Assembly: GCA_034008185.1 (NCBI GenBank)
Contig: CM067081.1
Coordinates: 248,001-312,000, forward strand
DNA: 64,000 nt
Direction of reading: 5' to 3'
Source of the DNA: Gorsachius magnificus
Taxonomy: Eukaryota; Chordata; Aves; Pelecaniformes; Ardeidae
Positions within the stretch are counted from its first letter, which is position 1. Each line of letters opens with the position of its first letter. The position numbers and the translations under genes are program-made. The notes under the pieces are model-generated. The model did no database searches. It was given only the letters and a program-made list of their open reading frames with translations, and was not told the DNA's origin. Positions 42,886-55,636 of the stretch are shown piece by piece.

Positions 42886-43644
42886 TAAAAGCAACAACCG
42901 CCTTGCTCGTTGTGAAGAGTAGGTTAGAGACCACCGGTCGTGGACATGAATCCCAAAGAACTGACAACGGGTGCTGACCCAGAGTGTGGCTGCAGTTGGC
43001 TTCTCTGCATTCCTTATAACCGTAGGAAGTTGACCCAAGCATCCTTCAAAGTGTATGAAATGATCATGGAAGGAAGGTGGAAGTGACTTCCTACAGACCA
43101 TCTTAAGAAGTTCTCCTGCCCACATTATTTATGATGTGGCAATTTCTTATCGCTGCAAGTGAAATGACATATTTGGGACAACTTTAAATGCTTGCAGGGT
43201 TTCTTGTTCTCAGAGAAAGAAGTCCAACAAGCTTTGTGTTAAAACTATTCTAATTTCCATTTGTCAAATTATAAAATTCTGCTCTGTGAAATGAAAAGGC
43301 AATTTTCTCCTTCAGGTCTGCTGTCTAACAGCCAATGCAACAATAGTTTTCATTTTTTATTTACACTGTGTAAATGAAAGACGTAAAAGCTGGCCTCACC
43401 GAATCACGTGAGTCAACATTGTGGGCAACAAAATATGGAATTTCTTCCACGGAGCGGGAGGAAATGGTGAGCAGCATACAACAGTCTCCTGGGCAGCACC
43501 CACTCCGGGTTTTTAAATGCAGCCTCTCAGGTAATGTCATAAAAATAAATAAACAAATGGGCTCTGGCTCTAGAAATCATACAGGAAATATTGTTTAATA
43601 ACTCACTGCTCGTATTCACCTTCTCTTGCCGTATTCTCGCTGTG
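42886..43644. other. Intergenic, no gene recognised
   Basis: AT-richer unique-looking sequence. Nothing recognised. Confidence 0.45.
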
Positions 43645-45499
43645 TTTACACTGCTTTGATGTGCAAGGCAGCTGTAGCGTTTCACAAAGCGGGAGCCGGC
43701 TTGGGAAGGCACCCGCTGGACCTGTTGTTTGCCAACAGAGAAGGGCTGGTGGGAGACGTGATGGTTGGAGGCCGTGTTGGGCACAGCCACCACGGAATGC
43801 TGGAGTTTTTGATTCTGGGTAAGGTCAGGAGGGGGGTCAGCAGAAGGGCTCCCTTGGACTGCCCAAGGGCAGGCTTTGGCCAGTTCAGGAGCCTGATCTC
43901 CAGAGTCCCCTGGGAGGCTGTCCTGAAGGGCGAAGGAGTCCAGGAAGGCTTCAAGAACGCAATCTTCAATGCGCAGGAACGGGCCGTCCCCATGTGCCAA
44001 AAGAAGAGCCGGCGGGGAAGAAGAGTGGCCTGGCTGAACGGAGAGCTTTGGCTGGAACTTGGGGAAAAAAGGGAGTTTATGACCTTTGAAAGAAGGGTCA
44101 GGGAACTCGGGAGGACTCCAAGGATGCCGTGAGGTTCTTCAGGGAGAAAATTAGAAGGGCCAAAGCCCAGCTAGAACTTGATTTGGCTGCTGCCGTAAAA
44201 GACAATGAAAAATGTTTCTATAAATACATTAACAACAAAAGGAGAGCTCAGGAGAATCTCCGTCCTTCGTTGGATGTGGGGGGAAACAGGGACAAAGGCT
44301 GAGGAAAAGACTGAAGGAGGTGCTCAGTGCCTTCTTTGCCTTGGTCTTTAAGCAGTCAGACCACTTGTTCTCGGGGTACCCAGCCCCCTGAGCTGGACGA
44401 CGGGGACAGGGAGCAGAATGAAGCCCCCATAGTCCAAGGGGAATCAACCTTTGTGAGTGGTCGGCAGATGATGTCCGGTGACGAGTGGTGTCCCTCAGGG
44501 GTCTGTATTGGGACCAGTGCTGTTCAATATATTCATCAATGACTTAGACAGCGAGATCGAATGCACCCTCAGCAAGTTTGCGGACGACACCAAACTGAGT
44601 GGTGCGGTTGACACACCAGAAGGACGGGATGGCATCCAGAGAGACCTGGACAGGCTGGAGAGGTGGGCCTGTGTGAACATCATGAGGTTCAACAAGGCCA
44701 AGGGCAAGGTCCTGCCCCTGGGTCAGGGTAACCCCCAGTATCAGTACAGGCTGGGGGAAGAAAGGATGGAGAGCAGCCCTGCCCAGAGGGACTTGGGGGT
44801 GCTGGGGGATGAAAAGCTGGCCATGAGCCGGCCATGGGCGCTGGCAGCCCAGAAGCCAACCCTACCCTGGGCTGCATCAGGAGAAGCGTGGCCAGCGGGG
44901 CGAGGGAGGGGATTGTGCCCCTCTTCTCCGCTCTGGGGAGACCTCCCCTGGAGCCCCGCGTCCAGCTCGGGAGCCCTCAGCACCAGGAGGACATGGAGCT
45001 GTTGGAGCGGGGCCAGGGGAGGGCTAAAAATGCTCCGGGGGACTAAAATGCCCCGAGGGCTGGAGCCCCTCTGCTCTGAGGCCAGGCTGGGAGAGTTGGG
45101 GGTGCTCAGCCTGGAGCAGAGGAGGCTGCGGGCAGAGCTGAGTGCGGCCGGTCAGGGCTTCAAGGGGGCCCAGAGGAAAGGGGGGGACAAGCTTTTTAGT
45201 AGGGCCAGCTGGGACAGGACAAGGGGGGATGGCTTTAAACTGAAGCAGGGTAGGTTTAGACTGGATCTAAGGAAGAAATTCTTTCCAGTGAGGGTGGTGA
45301 AACCCTGGCAGGGGTTGCCCAGAGAGGGGGTGGAGGCCCCATCCCTGGGAACATTCAAGGCCAGGTTGGATGGGGCTCTGAGCAACCTGATCTTGTTAGT
45401 GGTGTCCCTGCTCACTGCAGGGGGGTTGGACTAGATGACCTCTAGGGGTCCCTTCCAACCTAAAACATTCTATGATTCTATGATTCTATGATTCTATGA
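43645..45499 (+). mobile_element. CR1 LINE, long copy with ORF2 remnants and internal deletion
   Basis: The longest CR1 here (1.85 kb). 43645-44455 encodes, with frame changes, the end of the endonuclease and the segment before RT (LDLLFANREGLVGDVMVGG, then SRRGRRVAWLNGEL). The text then jumps at about 44455-44475 straight to the RT motif region [19 protein letters not shown] with FADDTKL (44478-44600), so the RT fingers/early palm are deleted. The 3' part is complete, ending GGGGTCCCTTCCAACC and four ATTCTATG units (45466-45497). Non-functional. Confidence 0.93.
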
Positions 45500-46464
45500 A
45501 GTCTTCCAGCCCTTTCACTGCCCACGACTTTCACAGCCGCCTGATTCCTCTGTGTTTACAGCAGAGCTGTCCCGGGGGACACGAGCATGTCGGAGGAGTT
45601 GGGGGCTGCAGAGCCAAACCAGCCCCAGTGTTTGAGCCGAGATCTCTGTCACACACGGTGTTTGTCTCCTGAAATGTTGTTAAAGAAACGCAGTGCTCAT
45701 TAACATGGGCGTGCTTTCTCTTGGAGCGCGTGGGTGCTCTGGTTTTACACAGGCATGAAGAAAAATGCCTCTGCTCCGAGAGGCACAAGGCTGGACGCTG
45801 GGCTGACCCGGGAACACGGGGTGTCCGTCCTTTGGACCTGCGGGGGGTACTCATGGGCAGAGCGCACCCCACGTTTTCCAGCGTGCAGCATGGGATGGTG
45901 AGGATGCCCCGTGCAGGCGTGTGCGTGCTGTGAATGCCAGATCCGCTGGCGAGAGGCGCTCCCCGCCGCGGCGGTACCTGCGTTAGCTGTTAGCTGCCTT
46001 GGGCATCATCAGCCGTGGCGGCAGCAGCAGATCCATCGCCCCAGGCCGTGCACATTCACTCCCTCAACCACAGAGTCAGGACCAGTCACATCTTATTCCC
46101 CAATTAGGACACGAGCCCTGCGCCTTACGAGTCTTCCTACTGCACCCTTTCGAAAGAGGACCCGGGGCCTCCGCTCCCACCCTCCCACCGCACCCCGTGT
46201 CCCTGCCCTCCTCCTGCGGACCAAGCTCCAGGTCTGGCTGTGCTTCACCGGGCTCCTTCCCCTGCACCCTCCAGACCTGGGGTTGTTTCTTGGAGCAACC
46301 CCTGTCTCTGAGGACGGCAGGGACTCCAACCTTCCCCGCTCCCACTGGGCACACTGCCATCGCTTGGGAAGGATCCGCTGACCACCCATCACGCACCTCC
46401 TCTGGTTCAGCAGTCATCTAGCCTGAAAGAAGAATACAAGAAAGATAATGAGCTTTCTTGGACC
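45500..46464. other. Intergenic, no gene recognised
   Basis: GC-rich, with overlapping open frames at 45911-46421 on both strands that show no motif. Nothing supported. Confidence 0.45.
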
Positions 46465-46532
46465 TTCCAGTTGGACTTGATGATCTTAAAGGTCTTTTCC
46501 AACCTAGACGATTCCATGATTCTATGATTCTG
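46465..46532 (+). mobile_element. CR1 LINE 3' end, very short
   Basis: GTTGGACTTGATGATCTTAAAGG, TCTTTTCCAACC and tail CATGATTCTATGATTCTG. A severely 5'-truncated CR1, plus orientation. Confidence 0.85.
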
Positions 46533-47968
46533 TTCCTCATCCTGGAAGAGTCTGGTGACCATGAAAACAGCCCAGCAGTGCAGGTCTCAAGAGCAGGGAG
46601 GGGAAAAGGCACTGGAGCACGGCCTGACTTCTAACACCTGGGACAAGGAAGCGCTGCACTGGGCAGCCTCCACCTCTGCTTTCTCAGCCTAAAAGGACTG
46701 GAGAGCCCCGCTGGCTTTGCAAGGCTGCATTTCCCCAGGGTGGTTCACTAGCAGATGCTAAGAAGCCGAGAAGAGGGAGGCGAGGTAGGGTCAAACCAGT
46801 CCTCCCAGAGAGGCAAAGGCGAGGCACCCCAGATGCAGTCTGGCCTGGGGAAAAGTCCCCTGCTGAAAGGCAAACCCTTCTTTTTTGTGTGTCCTGATCC
46901 TTAAACACAGCAAAGCCATGGCACAGCTGAAGAGCTCCTTGCTCCTGCGGGAAGCCAGAACTGGAAGTGCCAATGCATCAAGGTCCTTGTCTCACCGAGC
47001 AAGGGCGATTCGGCTGTTGCAGTCATTTATGCAAGAAACAAACCCAGGCAAACAGATGACCTGACCTCTCAGGTGCCGTCCCTCAGGCTGGCGACTCTCG
47101 TGTTCGTAACAGCCTTGCAACAACCCCCTGGGGATAGAGCCTGATGGGAACTTTGGGAGATCCTGGTGTTTCCATGTGTAAAACCCCATGGTGAACCCAG
47201 CCCTAACCCTTTCTGGGTCCCTTCCCTCGGGAACTGATCGTTTTGCAAGCCTGGGCTCCAGGCTCGCCCTGTAGACGTGGTGGTCCCCTGACGCTGCAGT
47301 TACTGGAGGTTGTCTGTATCTGTCATCTCGGTGTATCCCCACTGTATTTCCAGCGATGTTATGCGTGGGGACGCTGAAGGTGCCTGAGCAGTTTGAACTC
47401 AGCAGCCCCTGAGCCAGGCAAAGCACAGAGGCTACAGAATTAATCTCCTGAAGCCCCAGATTTCATTATTGTTGCTGGGTTTTAATATTGTCTGCAGTCG
47501 TATAATGGTCTATATGTTCAAAAGTGACTAAAAATGTTGGTGACCTCATTGTTTTGGTACCCAGCTTGAAAATTCTTCATCTGTGCTGCTTTTCAAAAAA
47601 AGCAGGCGGGTCTGTCTTCAGCATTGGAGCCCAGGGCAACGTAATGCCAATCCCCCCTTGATCACCAGGGGCTTCTGCACTGGGAAGCTCATTTCCCTCC
47701 AGCCCAGGTGCTTATAGCAGGAGACGCTGCTCAAATTTAGGCAGGTCTCTGCTCTCGCCCTCCCTCGGAGCGGCAGCCTGGTGGCTGGAAGGTGGGGGTG
47801 CCAAGGGCTGTCACGGTGAGCAGGAGTTGCATAAGCGGGTCTGTGAAAGCACAACGTATACACAGGTCATCAGGGAATGGGGGAGATGTGTAAAATCACA
47901 GAATCACAGCCAGAGAAGCACAGAGCAAGAAGGGCGAGTGCTCCGGGGAATTGGATTCAAACGGGATG
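46533..47968. other. Intergenic, no gene recognised
   Basis: Nothing recognised apart from a short CR1-tail-like scrap (AATCACAGAATCACAG) at 47893-47910. Confidence 0.45.
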
Positions 47969-48660
47969 AGTCAGTCTCATAGTCTCATAGTCACACGGAA
48001 TGGTTTGGGTTGGCAAAGCCCTTTCAGCTCCCCCAGCCCAACCATTCCCCCACCCCTGCCATCCCACCCCCAAACCCTGGCCCTCAGCACCGCCTCTGCC
48101 CGGCTGTTCAATCCCCCCAGGGCTGGGGACTCGACCCCTTCCCTGGGCAGCCCCTTCCAGCCCCTGACAGCCCTTTGGGGAAGGAATTGTTCCCCAGGGC
48201 CAACCTCACCCTGCCCTGGCACAACTTGAGGCCGGTGCCCCTCGTCCCATCGCCCCTTCCCTGGGAGAGCCCGACCCCCCCGGCTCCCCCCTCCTCTCAG
48301 GCACTTGTAGGCAGCCATGAGGGCTCCCCTCAGCCTCCTCTGCTCCAGGCTGAACCCCCCCAGCTCCCCCAGCCGCTCCCCAGCAGCCTGGGGCTCCGAC
48401 CCCTCCCCAGCTCCGCTGCCCTTCTCGGACACGCTCCAGCCCCCCCAGGGCCTTCGGGGAGGGAGGGGCCCAACCCTGACCCCAGCAGTCGAGGGGCGGC
48501 CCCCCCAGCGCCCAGCACAGGGGCACGGTCCCTGCCCTGCTCCTGCCCAGGATGCCGCTGGCCCCTTGGCCACCTGGGCACCCTGCTGGCTCTTCCAGCC
48601 CCCTCTCACCAACCCCCCCAGGGCCTTTTCCGCTGGGCAGCTTTCCAGCCAATTCTTCAG
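47969..48660 (-). mobile_element. CR1 LINE fragment, G-rich subfamily
   Basis: Minus orientation. The + strand starts TCATAGTCTCATAGTCACACGG (tail complement), then GGTTTGGGTTGGCAAAGCCC, and extends about 690 bp into the ORF2 C-terminal region near GCTGGGCAGCTTTCCAGCC. Same subfamily as 12.99-13.56 kb. Confidence 0.92.
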
Positions 48661-48750
48661 GCTGTGAGCTCAGGTCTCTGGGTTGTTCCCAAAGACACCC
48701 CTTGGGGGTGGGTAGGGTGGATGCACCTCACAAACCTTAAACCTTTCTGC

Positions 48751-48775
48751 TTTTTTTTTTTTTTTTTTTTTTTTT
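48751..48775. repeat. Poly-T run, 25 bases
   Basis: Uninterrupted T25 (poly-A on the minus strand) 90 bp beyond the CR1 limit. No processed gene was recognised beside it. Confidence 0.9.
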
Positions 48776-49554
48776 CTGGTGATTTGAGCTACCACCTTCG
48801 TCTCAAAGATGTCTTAGTCTGGGAACGCTTGAATTGTGGCCACCCGAGAGGGCCACGCTTTGCCTGCACAAGGGATGCAGGCAGGCGTCTCCTATTAATT
48901 TTGATGTCAGTGTAGCCTGGATGGATGCAAGAACCAGAGAACGTCTTGCAGGATTCTTTGAGAGGCTTCCCCTTTGCACATGGAGCTCACCAATTAGCAG
49001 TGCTGGGGCCTTCACGTTGCAGACAGTGGTTTTCAGAGGTGTTTAATGGACTTTAGGTGCCAAGCCTTTCGCTCCTCTGGCTGCTAGGCAATAGGCCTTA
49101 TTAAACCTCCCCGGTCCAGGGGCCAGCAGAGAGCAAATACACACTGAAACAGAGCCCGTTGCGTTCCTATGGGCAACATCATGACAGCAGTAAATAACAG
49201 TCTTATGCTAATGAATCATTTCTTCCAGAATTAAAATTTGCTCATTTTTGAGTCTGTATCAAGTGTGAGTCACCGTGACTAAGGCACATACGCATGTCTG
49301 TGTGCCTAAGAGGAGCCTGAAATAACGCACTCCTTCCAGAGGAGCTGCTGGAGCCGCAGCCAGTCTCAGCATCTCCCCACCCTGGGGCACACCAGGACTC
49401 GCAGGATTTGGTGTTGCTTCAGATCAGGGTGGCTTCATTACCTGGACACATGAAGTGGAGAAGGAGATCTGAGCTCAGGAGGTGGCTGCTTAAAGTGCTG
49501 AGGCACTCACCTACCTCTGGTGGGGCATTTATTATCCTTACCACTAACCTTATC
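48776..49554. other. Intergenic, no gene recognised
   Basis: Nothing recognised. Confidence 0.45.
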
Positions 49555-49650
49555 TAGTTAGTGGCATCCCTGCTCCCTGCAGGGGGGTTGGACTAGATGA
49601 CCTCTAGGGGTCCCTTCCAACCCAAAACATTCTATGATTCTATGATTTAC
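49555..49650 (+). mobile_element. CR1 LINE 3' end
   Basis: Plus orientation: GGGGGGTTGGACTAGATGACC, GGGGTCCCTTCCAACC and tail ATTCTATGATTCTATG. Same 3' subfamily as the long copy at 43.6 kb. Confidence 0.9.
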
Positions 49651-49759
49651 AAGCCACTGAGCCAGGTCTGGGCACCAAGTGCTCCGTGGGGTTGAACCCT
49701 GCCTAAACAGCGAGAAATTGCAGCTGGAAATTCTCAACCGCATCCCATGAAGCTCATAA

Positions 49760-50227
49760 AAAAAATGCAAATTCCTGCACCTGGGCCAGAACAGCCCCTG
49801 CATCGGTACTGACTGAGGCTGCCTGGCTGGGGACCAGCTTCTCAGAAAGGGCCTGGTGGACCACGCAACGTTGGACGTGAGTCCTTGGCATGCCCTTGCA
49901 GCAAAGATGAGCAACAGCGGACTGGGCTGCATTTGTGAGAGTGCAACCACCAGGTCAAGGGAAGAGATTTTTCCCTTTAATCTGCAAGCGTGTGGCTGCC
50001 TCTGTAGTTCTTTGTCCAGTTATGGATCCTTCCATACAAGGAAAAGCAATGGTACAGTGGAGCAAGCCCAGGTGAGAGCACATAGCAGTCGGGTGGCTGG
50101 AGCTCACAACGTACAAGGAGAAGCTGAAGCAACTGGGATTTTTTAACCAGAAGAAAAGAAGGCAAAAGAGGTTGCTAATTGAAGTTTTCCAATACTTGGA
50201 AGAGATTACAGATAAAATGGCGTCAGA
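49760..50227 (+). mobile_element. Diverged CR1 LINE fragment
   Basis: Weak but ordered similarity to the CR1 ORF2 C-terminal region: CCTGCACCTGGGCCAGAAC, TCAGAAAGGGCCTGG, ACTGGGCTGCATTTGTGAG, ACCAGGTCAAGGGAAG and later CAAGGAGAAGCTGAAGC. Clearly older than the adjacent copy, into which it runs at about 50228. Confidence 0.6.
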
Positions 50228-50752
50228 CTGATGAGACCTCACCTGAGACACTGTGTCCAGTTCTGAGCTCCCCAGTTCAAGAAGGATGAGGAACTCCTAG
50301 AGAGAGTCCAGAGGAGAGCAACAAGGATGATGGGGGGACTGGAGCATCTCCACTACGAGGAAAGGCTGAGAGAGCTGGGCTTGTTCAGCCTGGAGAAGAG
50401 AAGGCTGAGAGGGGATCTCATCACCACCTACAAAGATCTCAAGGGTGGGAGTCACCAGGACGCAGCCAGACTCTTCCCAGTGGTGCCCAGCGCCAGGACA
50501 AGGGGCCATGGGCACAACCTGAAGCAGAAGAGGTTCCAGCTGAACGGGAGGAAGAACTTGTTGACTGTGAGGGTGATGGAGCCCTGGCCCAGGCTGCCCA
50601 GGGGGGCTGTGGAGTCTCCTTCTCTGGAGATCTTCAACCCCCGCCTGGCCGCTGTCCTGTGCCCCCTGCTCTGGGTGAGTCTGCTTGAGCAGGGGTTGAT
50701 CCCTGGAGGGCCTGCCAGCCCCTGCCATTCCCAGATTCTGGGATTCTGTGAC
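50228..50752 (+). mobile_element. CR1 LINE fragment
   Basis: Plus orientation, from TGATGAGACCTCACCTGAG to the tail AGATTCTGGGATTCTGTGA. Same recent subfamily as 7.0, 21.8, 30.05 and 61.5 kb. Confidence 0.93.
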
Positions 50753-51783
50753 TCATCAGAGATGAAAAGACAAGAGGATGGGTACAAAAGTTGCAACAGG
50801 CGAAAATTCAGCTGGACAATAAAGGAAGAATTCTTCCTCATGGGGGTTGGACCTCAGTCCTTGGAAATTTTAAGAACTCCATGGGACAAGGGCTGGAGAA
50901 ACCAGACCTAAGTAGCAATTAAGGCTCTGAGCCAGTTAACAGAACTGTATAAATTCATTGTGTGCTGGCACGTTTAACCTACTGGGGGAGAAAAAATAAA
51001 GGCAGACAGTTCTCCCCCAAAACGCATATGGAGTCAAACCCTCATCCAGGACCCTCACCGATGTGCCCCCACATAACGCCCAGGCACCAGGGGGTCTGCC
51101 CGCTTCGGGGGGCCCACGGTAACACCATCCCAATTCCCAGCTGTGTCAATGAGAGTGCACAGCTTTCCAAAAGAAGCTCTTTTGTTAGGGTACAAGTCTA
51201 AGATGAATTTGTGCGGCTGGACACTCCAGGTACAGGATGCTGGATGCACCCAGTGCTCGTTATCTGAACTGGAAGCGTGTTTGCTCTTGAGGATGTCATA
51301 GGTTTCAGCTATAAAAACTTTTTTCCCATTTTAACTTCCTACCCTTGACAATCAAGATTGGTGACTGCTTCAGCACAATCTTTCTTATATATCTTCCCTG
51401 CTGGGAGTCCTCAGAGACACTCAGTCTCCCGAGTGACTGATTCTCTTGCTTAAAGTGTACAGAGGTATCAGATAAGCCATTAAAATGATTTAAAATCAGG
51501 AACATGTGTGCCTTACAGATTTTACTAGATGGGGTGTTCTTTGGAGAATCAGCCACCCAAAGTCTGCTGGTCAATATTTCTTCCTGCTGGAGCGTGTGTC
51601 GGACGCATGGGGGCAGGAGTGACGGACGGTCCTCTTCACACAGGGAGAATGAGTGCACATCTGCACGGCTTTAGAATGTGGCCATCACAGCTTCCCCACC
51701 TGAGGGCATTTGCAACGGCCATTAAAGCGCACCGTTGAGCAACCGCTCTGTTCAGAATTGCTGGGCAGATGCTGGCAGGGCGA
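50753..51783. other. Intergenic, no gene recognised
   Basis: Nothing recognised. Confidence 0.45.
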
Positions 51784-52014
51784 TACTAGACTAGATATAA
51801 GAAAGAAATTCTTTCCAGTGAGGGTGGTGAAACCCTGGCAGGGGTTGCCCCGAGAGGGGGTGGAGGCCCCATCCCTGGGAACATCCCAGGCCAGGTTGGC
51901 CGGGGCTGTGAGCAACCTGATGTGGTTCAAGGTGTCCCTGCTCCTGCAGGGGGGTTGGGCTGGGTGACCTCTGGGGGTCCCTTCCAACCCAAACCATTCC
52001 ATGATTCTATGATA
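51784..52014 (+). mobile_element. CR1 LINE 3' fragment
   Basis: Plus orientation: GACTAGATATAAGAAAGAAATTC, GTTGCCCCGAGAGGGGGTGG and tail CATTCCATGATTCTATGAT. Same subfamily as the copies at 0.8, 59.76 and 62.65 kb. Confidence 0.92.
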
Positions 52015-52896
52015 CCAGGATACCTGATCCATTCTCCCAGGTGTTCTCCGTCACCCAGGGAAAGCAGGCTGCCTCCCCCGGTCCTCCTGAGCATGGGAAC
52101 AGCTTTGACTCTTGTGGTGTGGCTTCGGGGTTTTGGTTCTGCTCCAGATAGAGAGGTCAAGTGCAGGGTGGCCCAGCTGTTACCCCAGACAGCCCCAAAC
52201 ACATCACTTCCATGCCTTTCCTCTTGTGCCATTTCTTGACCCTCCTTTTCACTGCCTTTGGCCTTTTCTTTCCCCACTCCAATCTTCTCCCAGGTGAAGA
52301 AGTTGCCTCTCATTACTTTTTCCTCCAATGGCCCCAGTTCTGCTGCATCACTGTCCAAATCTGGTATTTCCGATAACATCACCTGAGTAATCCTGACCTT
52401 TTGTGACATCACCAATGAGGTTACCTGAGTACTGCTTGCCCGGTAAGTCTGTGCTCCCGCAGGCAGACTTGAGCATCCATGAAAAACAAGTGGGCAAATG
52501 TTCATCCAAGATGTTGCAATCACTCACACTCGGGTAGGATACAGAGGAGTTTAAGATTGTGCTTTATTTGTTTCCTGATGGCTCCATAACTGGTGACCAA
52601 ATGGCTTCTCACGTGGTGAATGCAAACAGTGGGACTAATCATGCAGCTTTAAGCGCATGTGGAATTATTTCCTACGCTGCGCTTTAATTCTTCATCACAG
52701 TGCTCGTTAGAGCAAGGTGTGTTACAACCAGAGGAAATGTGACACAACTCACGGAGTGGAGAAAACCCTGTGATAAATCACAGAATAAAGGAGCATGGAC
52801 AATGATTTAAATTAGTTTGAATATTAATTGCTTCTATCTTCATACATTCAATTAGTAACAATGGTGTACACAGCATAATGAGTTCATCCCACTCAT
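52015..52896. other. Intergenic, no gene recognised
   Basis: Becomes AT-rich after 52500. Nothing recognised. Confidence 0.45.
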
Positions 52897-53891
52897 TTAT
52901 GGTGAGCGGTTAGCAACGGTTCTTTGTCTCCTGTGGTGCCATGGGGAGAAGCTCTTCCTTGGCACGAGGACCTTGAGGATGCCCCTGTGGATCTGTCTGG
53001 TTTTTGTGGTGTAGATGATGGGGTTCAGCTCGGGGGGAACCAGCAGGTAGGTGTTGGCCATGAAGACATGAACGAGAGGGGAAGCATGCTGGCCAGAACA
53101 GTGAACCATGGACAAGACAGCCATGGGGATGTACAGGATGAGGAGTGCCAGGGTGGGACAGGCAGTTGTTCAAAGCCTCGAGACGCTGCCTCTGGGATGC
53201 GATGCTCTCAATTGTCTTACAAATCATCACGTATGACAAAACAATGAGCAATGGGTCCAGTACCGCTATGAGGATGAGCAGAGCTAACCCATACATGCCA
53301 TCGAAAGTGATGTCTGCACACACCAGCTTGATCAGGTCCTGCTGCAGGCGGTAGGCATGGGAGAGCACATGGGACTGGCAGAAGGGCAACCTTCTCAGCT
53401 AGAAGAGTGATGGCAGCCCTCCTAAGAGGCATCTGCACAGGGCAGCCAGCCCAGTCCTGCCCATCCTGGCACAGGGGAGGATGGAGGAGCATCTCAGCAG
53501 GCAGCGAATGGCCACATATGATGAAAGGCCATGGCCAGAAGCACTGAGGACTCCATGAAGGAGAAGGAATGAACGAAGTAAAGCTGAGAAAAACAGGCAT
53601 CAAAACTGAAATCCCTGTAGCTGACCCAGAAAACACTCGTCACAGTCGTTGCTGACAGTCGTCTGACAGAGACAAACCCAAACTGGTGATGGCCAACATG
53701 GACAGGAATTGGTACTTGCGCTCGTGGAGGCTTGGATGGGTCCCGATGACAGAGGATTGTGCAGTTCCCTGCGAGGGATGCAAGGTAGATGTGAGTGAGA
53801 GGGATGGAGGGCCAGATGAGGGAAACCTCCAGCCCAGGATCCCTGCCAGGATGAATGCATAACGGGAGGAGTTGGAGCTGTGGACAACCAT
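52897..53891 (-). pseudogene. OR51-like olfactory receptor pseudogene
   Basis: Nearly full-length receptor remnant (995 bp) with at least four frame changes. From ATG at 53891: HSSNSSRYAFILAGI (glycosylated N-terminus, start of helix 1); after a frame change LASLAGNCTIL; back in the first frame HERKYQFLSMLAITSLGLS (helix 2); shifted again, [27 protein letters not shown] (helix 3), where DRY is destroyed. An intact stretch then gives LSHAYRLQQDLIKLVCADITF, diagnostic of OR51 loop 2, plus SY in helix 5 and SQRQRLEALNNCLSH. One more shift leads to HASPLVHVFMANTYLLVP and LNPIIYTTKTRQIHRG. A former splice acceptor (TTTTTTATTTCAG) lies about 25 bp upstream of the ATG. It is oriented opposite to the OR52 genes. 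Not functional. Confidence 0.9.
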
Positions 53892-53931
53892 GTGGTGGAC
53901 CAGGGAGCATCTACACTGAAATAAAAAACCC

Positions 53932-55636
53932 TCAAAAAGGAAGCGTATTGCCCAGAAACCAGACACTCACATACTTATACATGCAGATGATACAAGCTTC
54001 ATAAATTACCCAGGCTCACAGCAGTGGTTAATGAATGTGCTGTTGATTATTTTTCCCTTTTTGTTGATTACTATGGGATAAAATATTCATGAATGAGAAA
54101 AAAATTTAGACAAAAGCATCAGGGAGTTTATCAGCTACCTCAGGATGTTAGAAGTTCCCAACAGCAGTGTTTGTTTTTAAATACCGCTGGTTTAACGCCA
54201 GAAATCATCATTAGATCACGTGTGTCCACCCAGCAGTGAGTTAGACTTTTGCACCCCGTGATCCAGATTTTGTCTCGGGAAGGTGGAACCCAGTGCTGAG
54301 GATGTTTTGATTCTTTTCATGGTAAATATAACTTGTTGTCCAATAAAACCTGCAATCATTCATCCGATAGATAAGAATTGAATAATGTCTTGAAAAAATT
54401 GAAATATAAATTTAATGCAAATTTCTCCTGCAGCATCAGCAGAGGGAAAGGGCTTTTGGAAGAAGAGACCTGCAGGAGCAAATCTTGTGGCAATGCAGAG
54501 CTCCACCCCAACATTGGAATAGTCTGGGCAAGGCAACCGGTGCTTGAGTGTCAGGCAGGGAGCTGGGGGTGCAATGCAAGCTGCTTAACCTCTCCCCAGC
54601 AGAAACCCTTGAGTCCCTGCATGACAACAGCATCAGTGCCGCAAGGGAGAGATTCTCCAGAGAAACGGAGGTCCAGAAACTTCAGGAAGAGGGCTGACAA
54701 TGGGCCTTATACAAGGTCAAACCCTGCAGAGATGTACAGAACAGAGGAGACTACTTCAGTTGGAGAGGCCCTGCGAGGACCAGCTGCTCCGTGTCAGAGG
54801 AGAGAGCTTTCTTATTCTCTGGGGAAACAAGTCCCTTACTGAAGGACTTATTTAGTTTGGCGTACGTGATTGGCAAAAGAAAAGCTGAACTGATCTAAAA
54901 ATTGTCCACCAGTCGGTGCGTGGTTGACAGTGATGACTCTTCAGTATAACCCACAAGCACAGCGTGACCCAGTAACGGGAAACTGAAGTTGCACAGAAAT
55001 TGGATGAAATGAGACAGCACTAGTTTGCAAATCTGAAAATAAAAAAGGACCAGATGACAAATCCTTCGTCTTTTGGAGCCGTAAAGCTAAGAACAGAAAT
55101 TCTTCTGAGATGTATGCTTTTCCTGAAGGCCATACGATGGGCTTGATGAGCAAATTGGTTATTAAATTCTTCTGGAAGTGTGATGCAGGGTGTCAGAATG
55201 CATCATCACAGTGATCCTTTCTAGATCTAATATTTTCTAATGCTCCTGTAATAAGGCCCCCCACCCCCCAATTAAATTATTAATTAGAACAGAGAGAAGG
55301 GATTAAACACTATTTTCTTACTTTGCCCTTCAGTACTGTATAGGGAGGCCTCTAAGCATCAAGACCAGGCTCTGCAAGAGCCCTCTGAGGTAGGAAGCCT
55401 CATGGCAATGCTCCTGCCCTTTGCACATTGGAAAGCGACCAAATTCTGCTGCGGCCGAGGCTCTGTTTTGGCTGTGTCGAGAAAGCCCAAGGCAGACTCA
55501 CCAAGCCCACAAACAGCCACTTATGAGGTCTCTGAACTCCCCCCCTGGACCTTGGATAAAAGGACTCGGGGGAATGGAGAAGCAATAGGGAAACAGAGTC
55601 AAATCTTCCTTCAGGACGCAAGCACTGGGGGTCAAG
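53932..55636. other. Intergenic, AT-rich, no gene recognised
   Basis: AT-richer than most of the window and free of recognisable CR1 over 1.7 kb. The 154-codon frame at 54378-54842 has no known motif. Confidence 0.45.

Noticed and set aside
44478..45434. 318-codon open frame on +
   Set aside because: It is the CR1 ORF2 end and 3' UTR, not a host gene.
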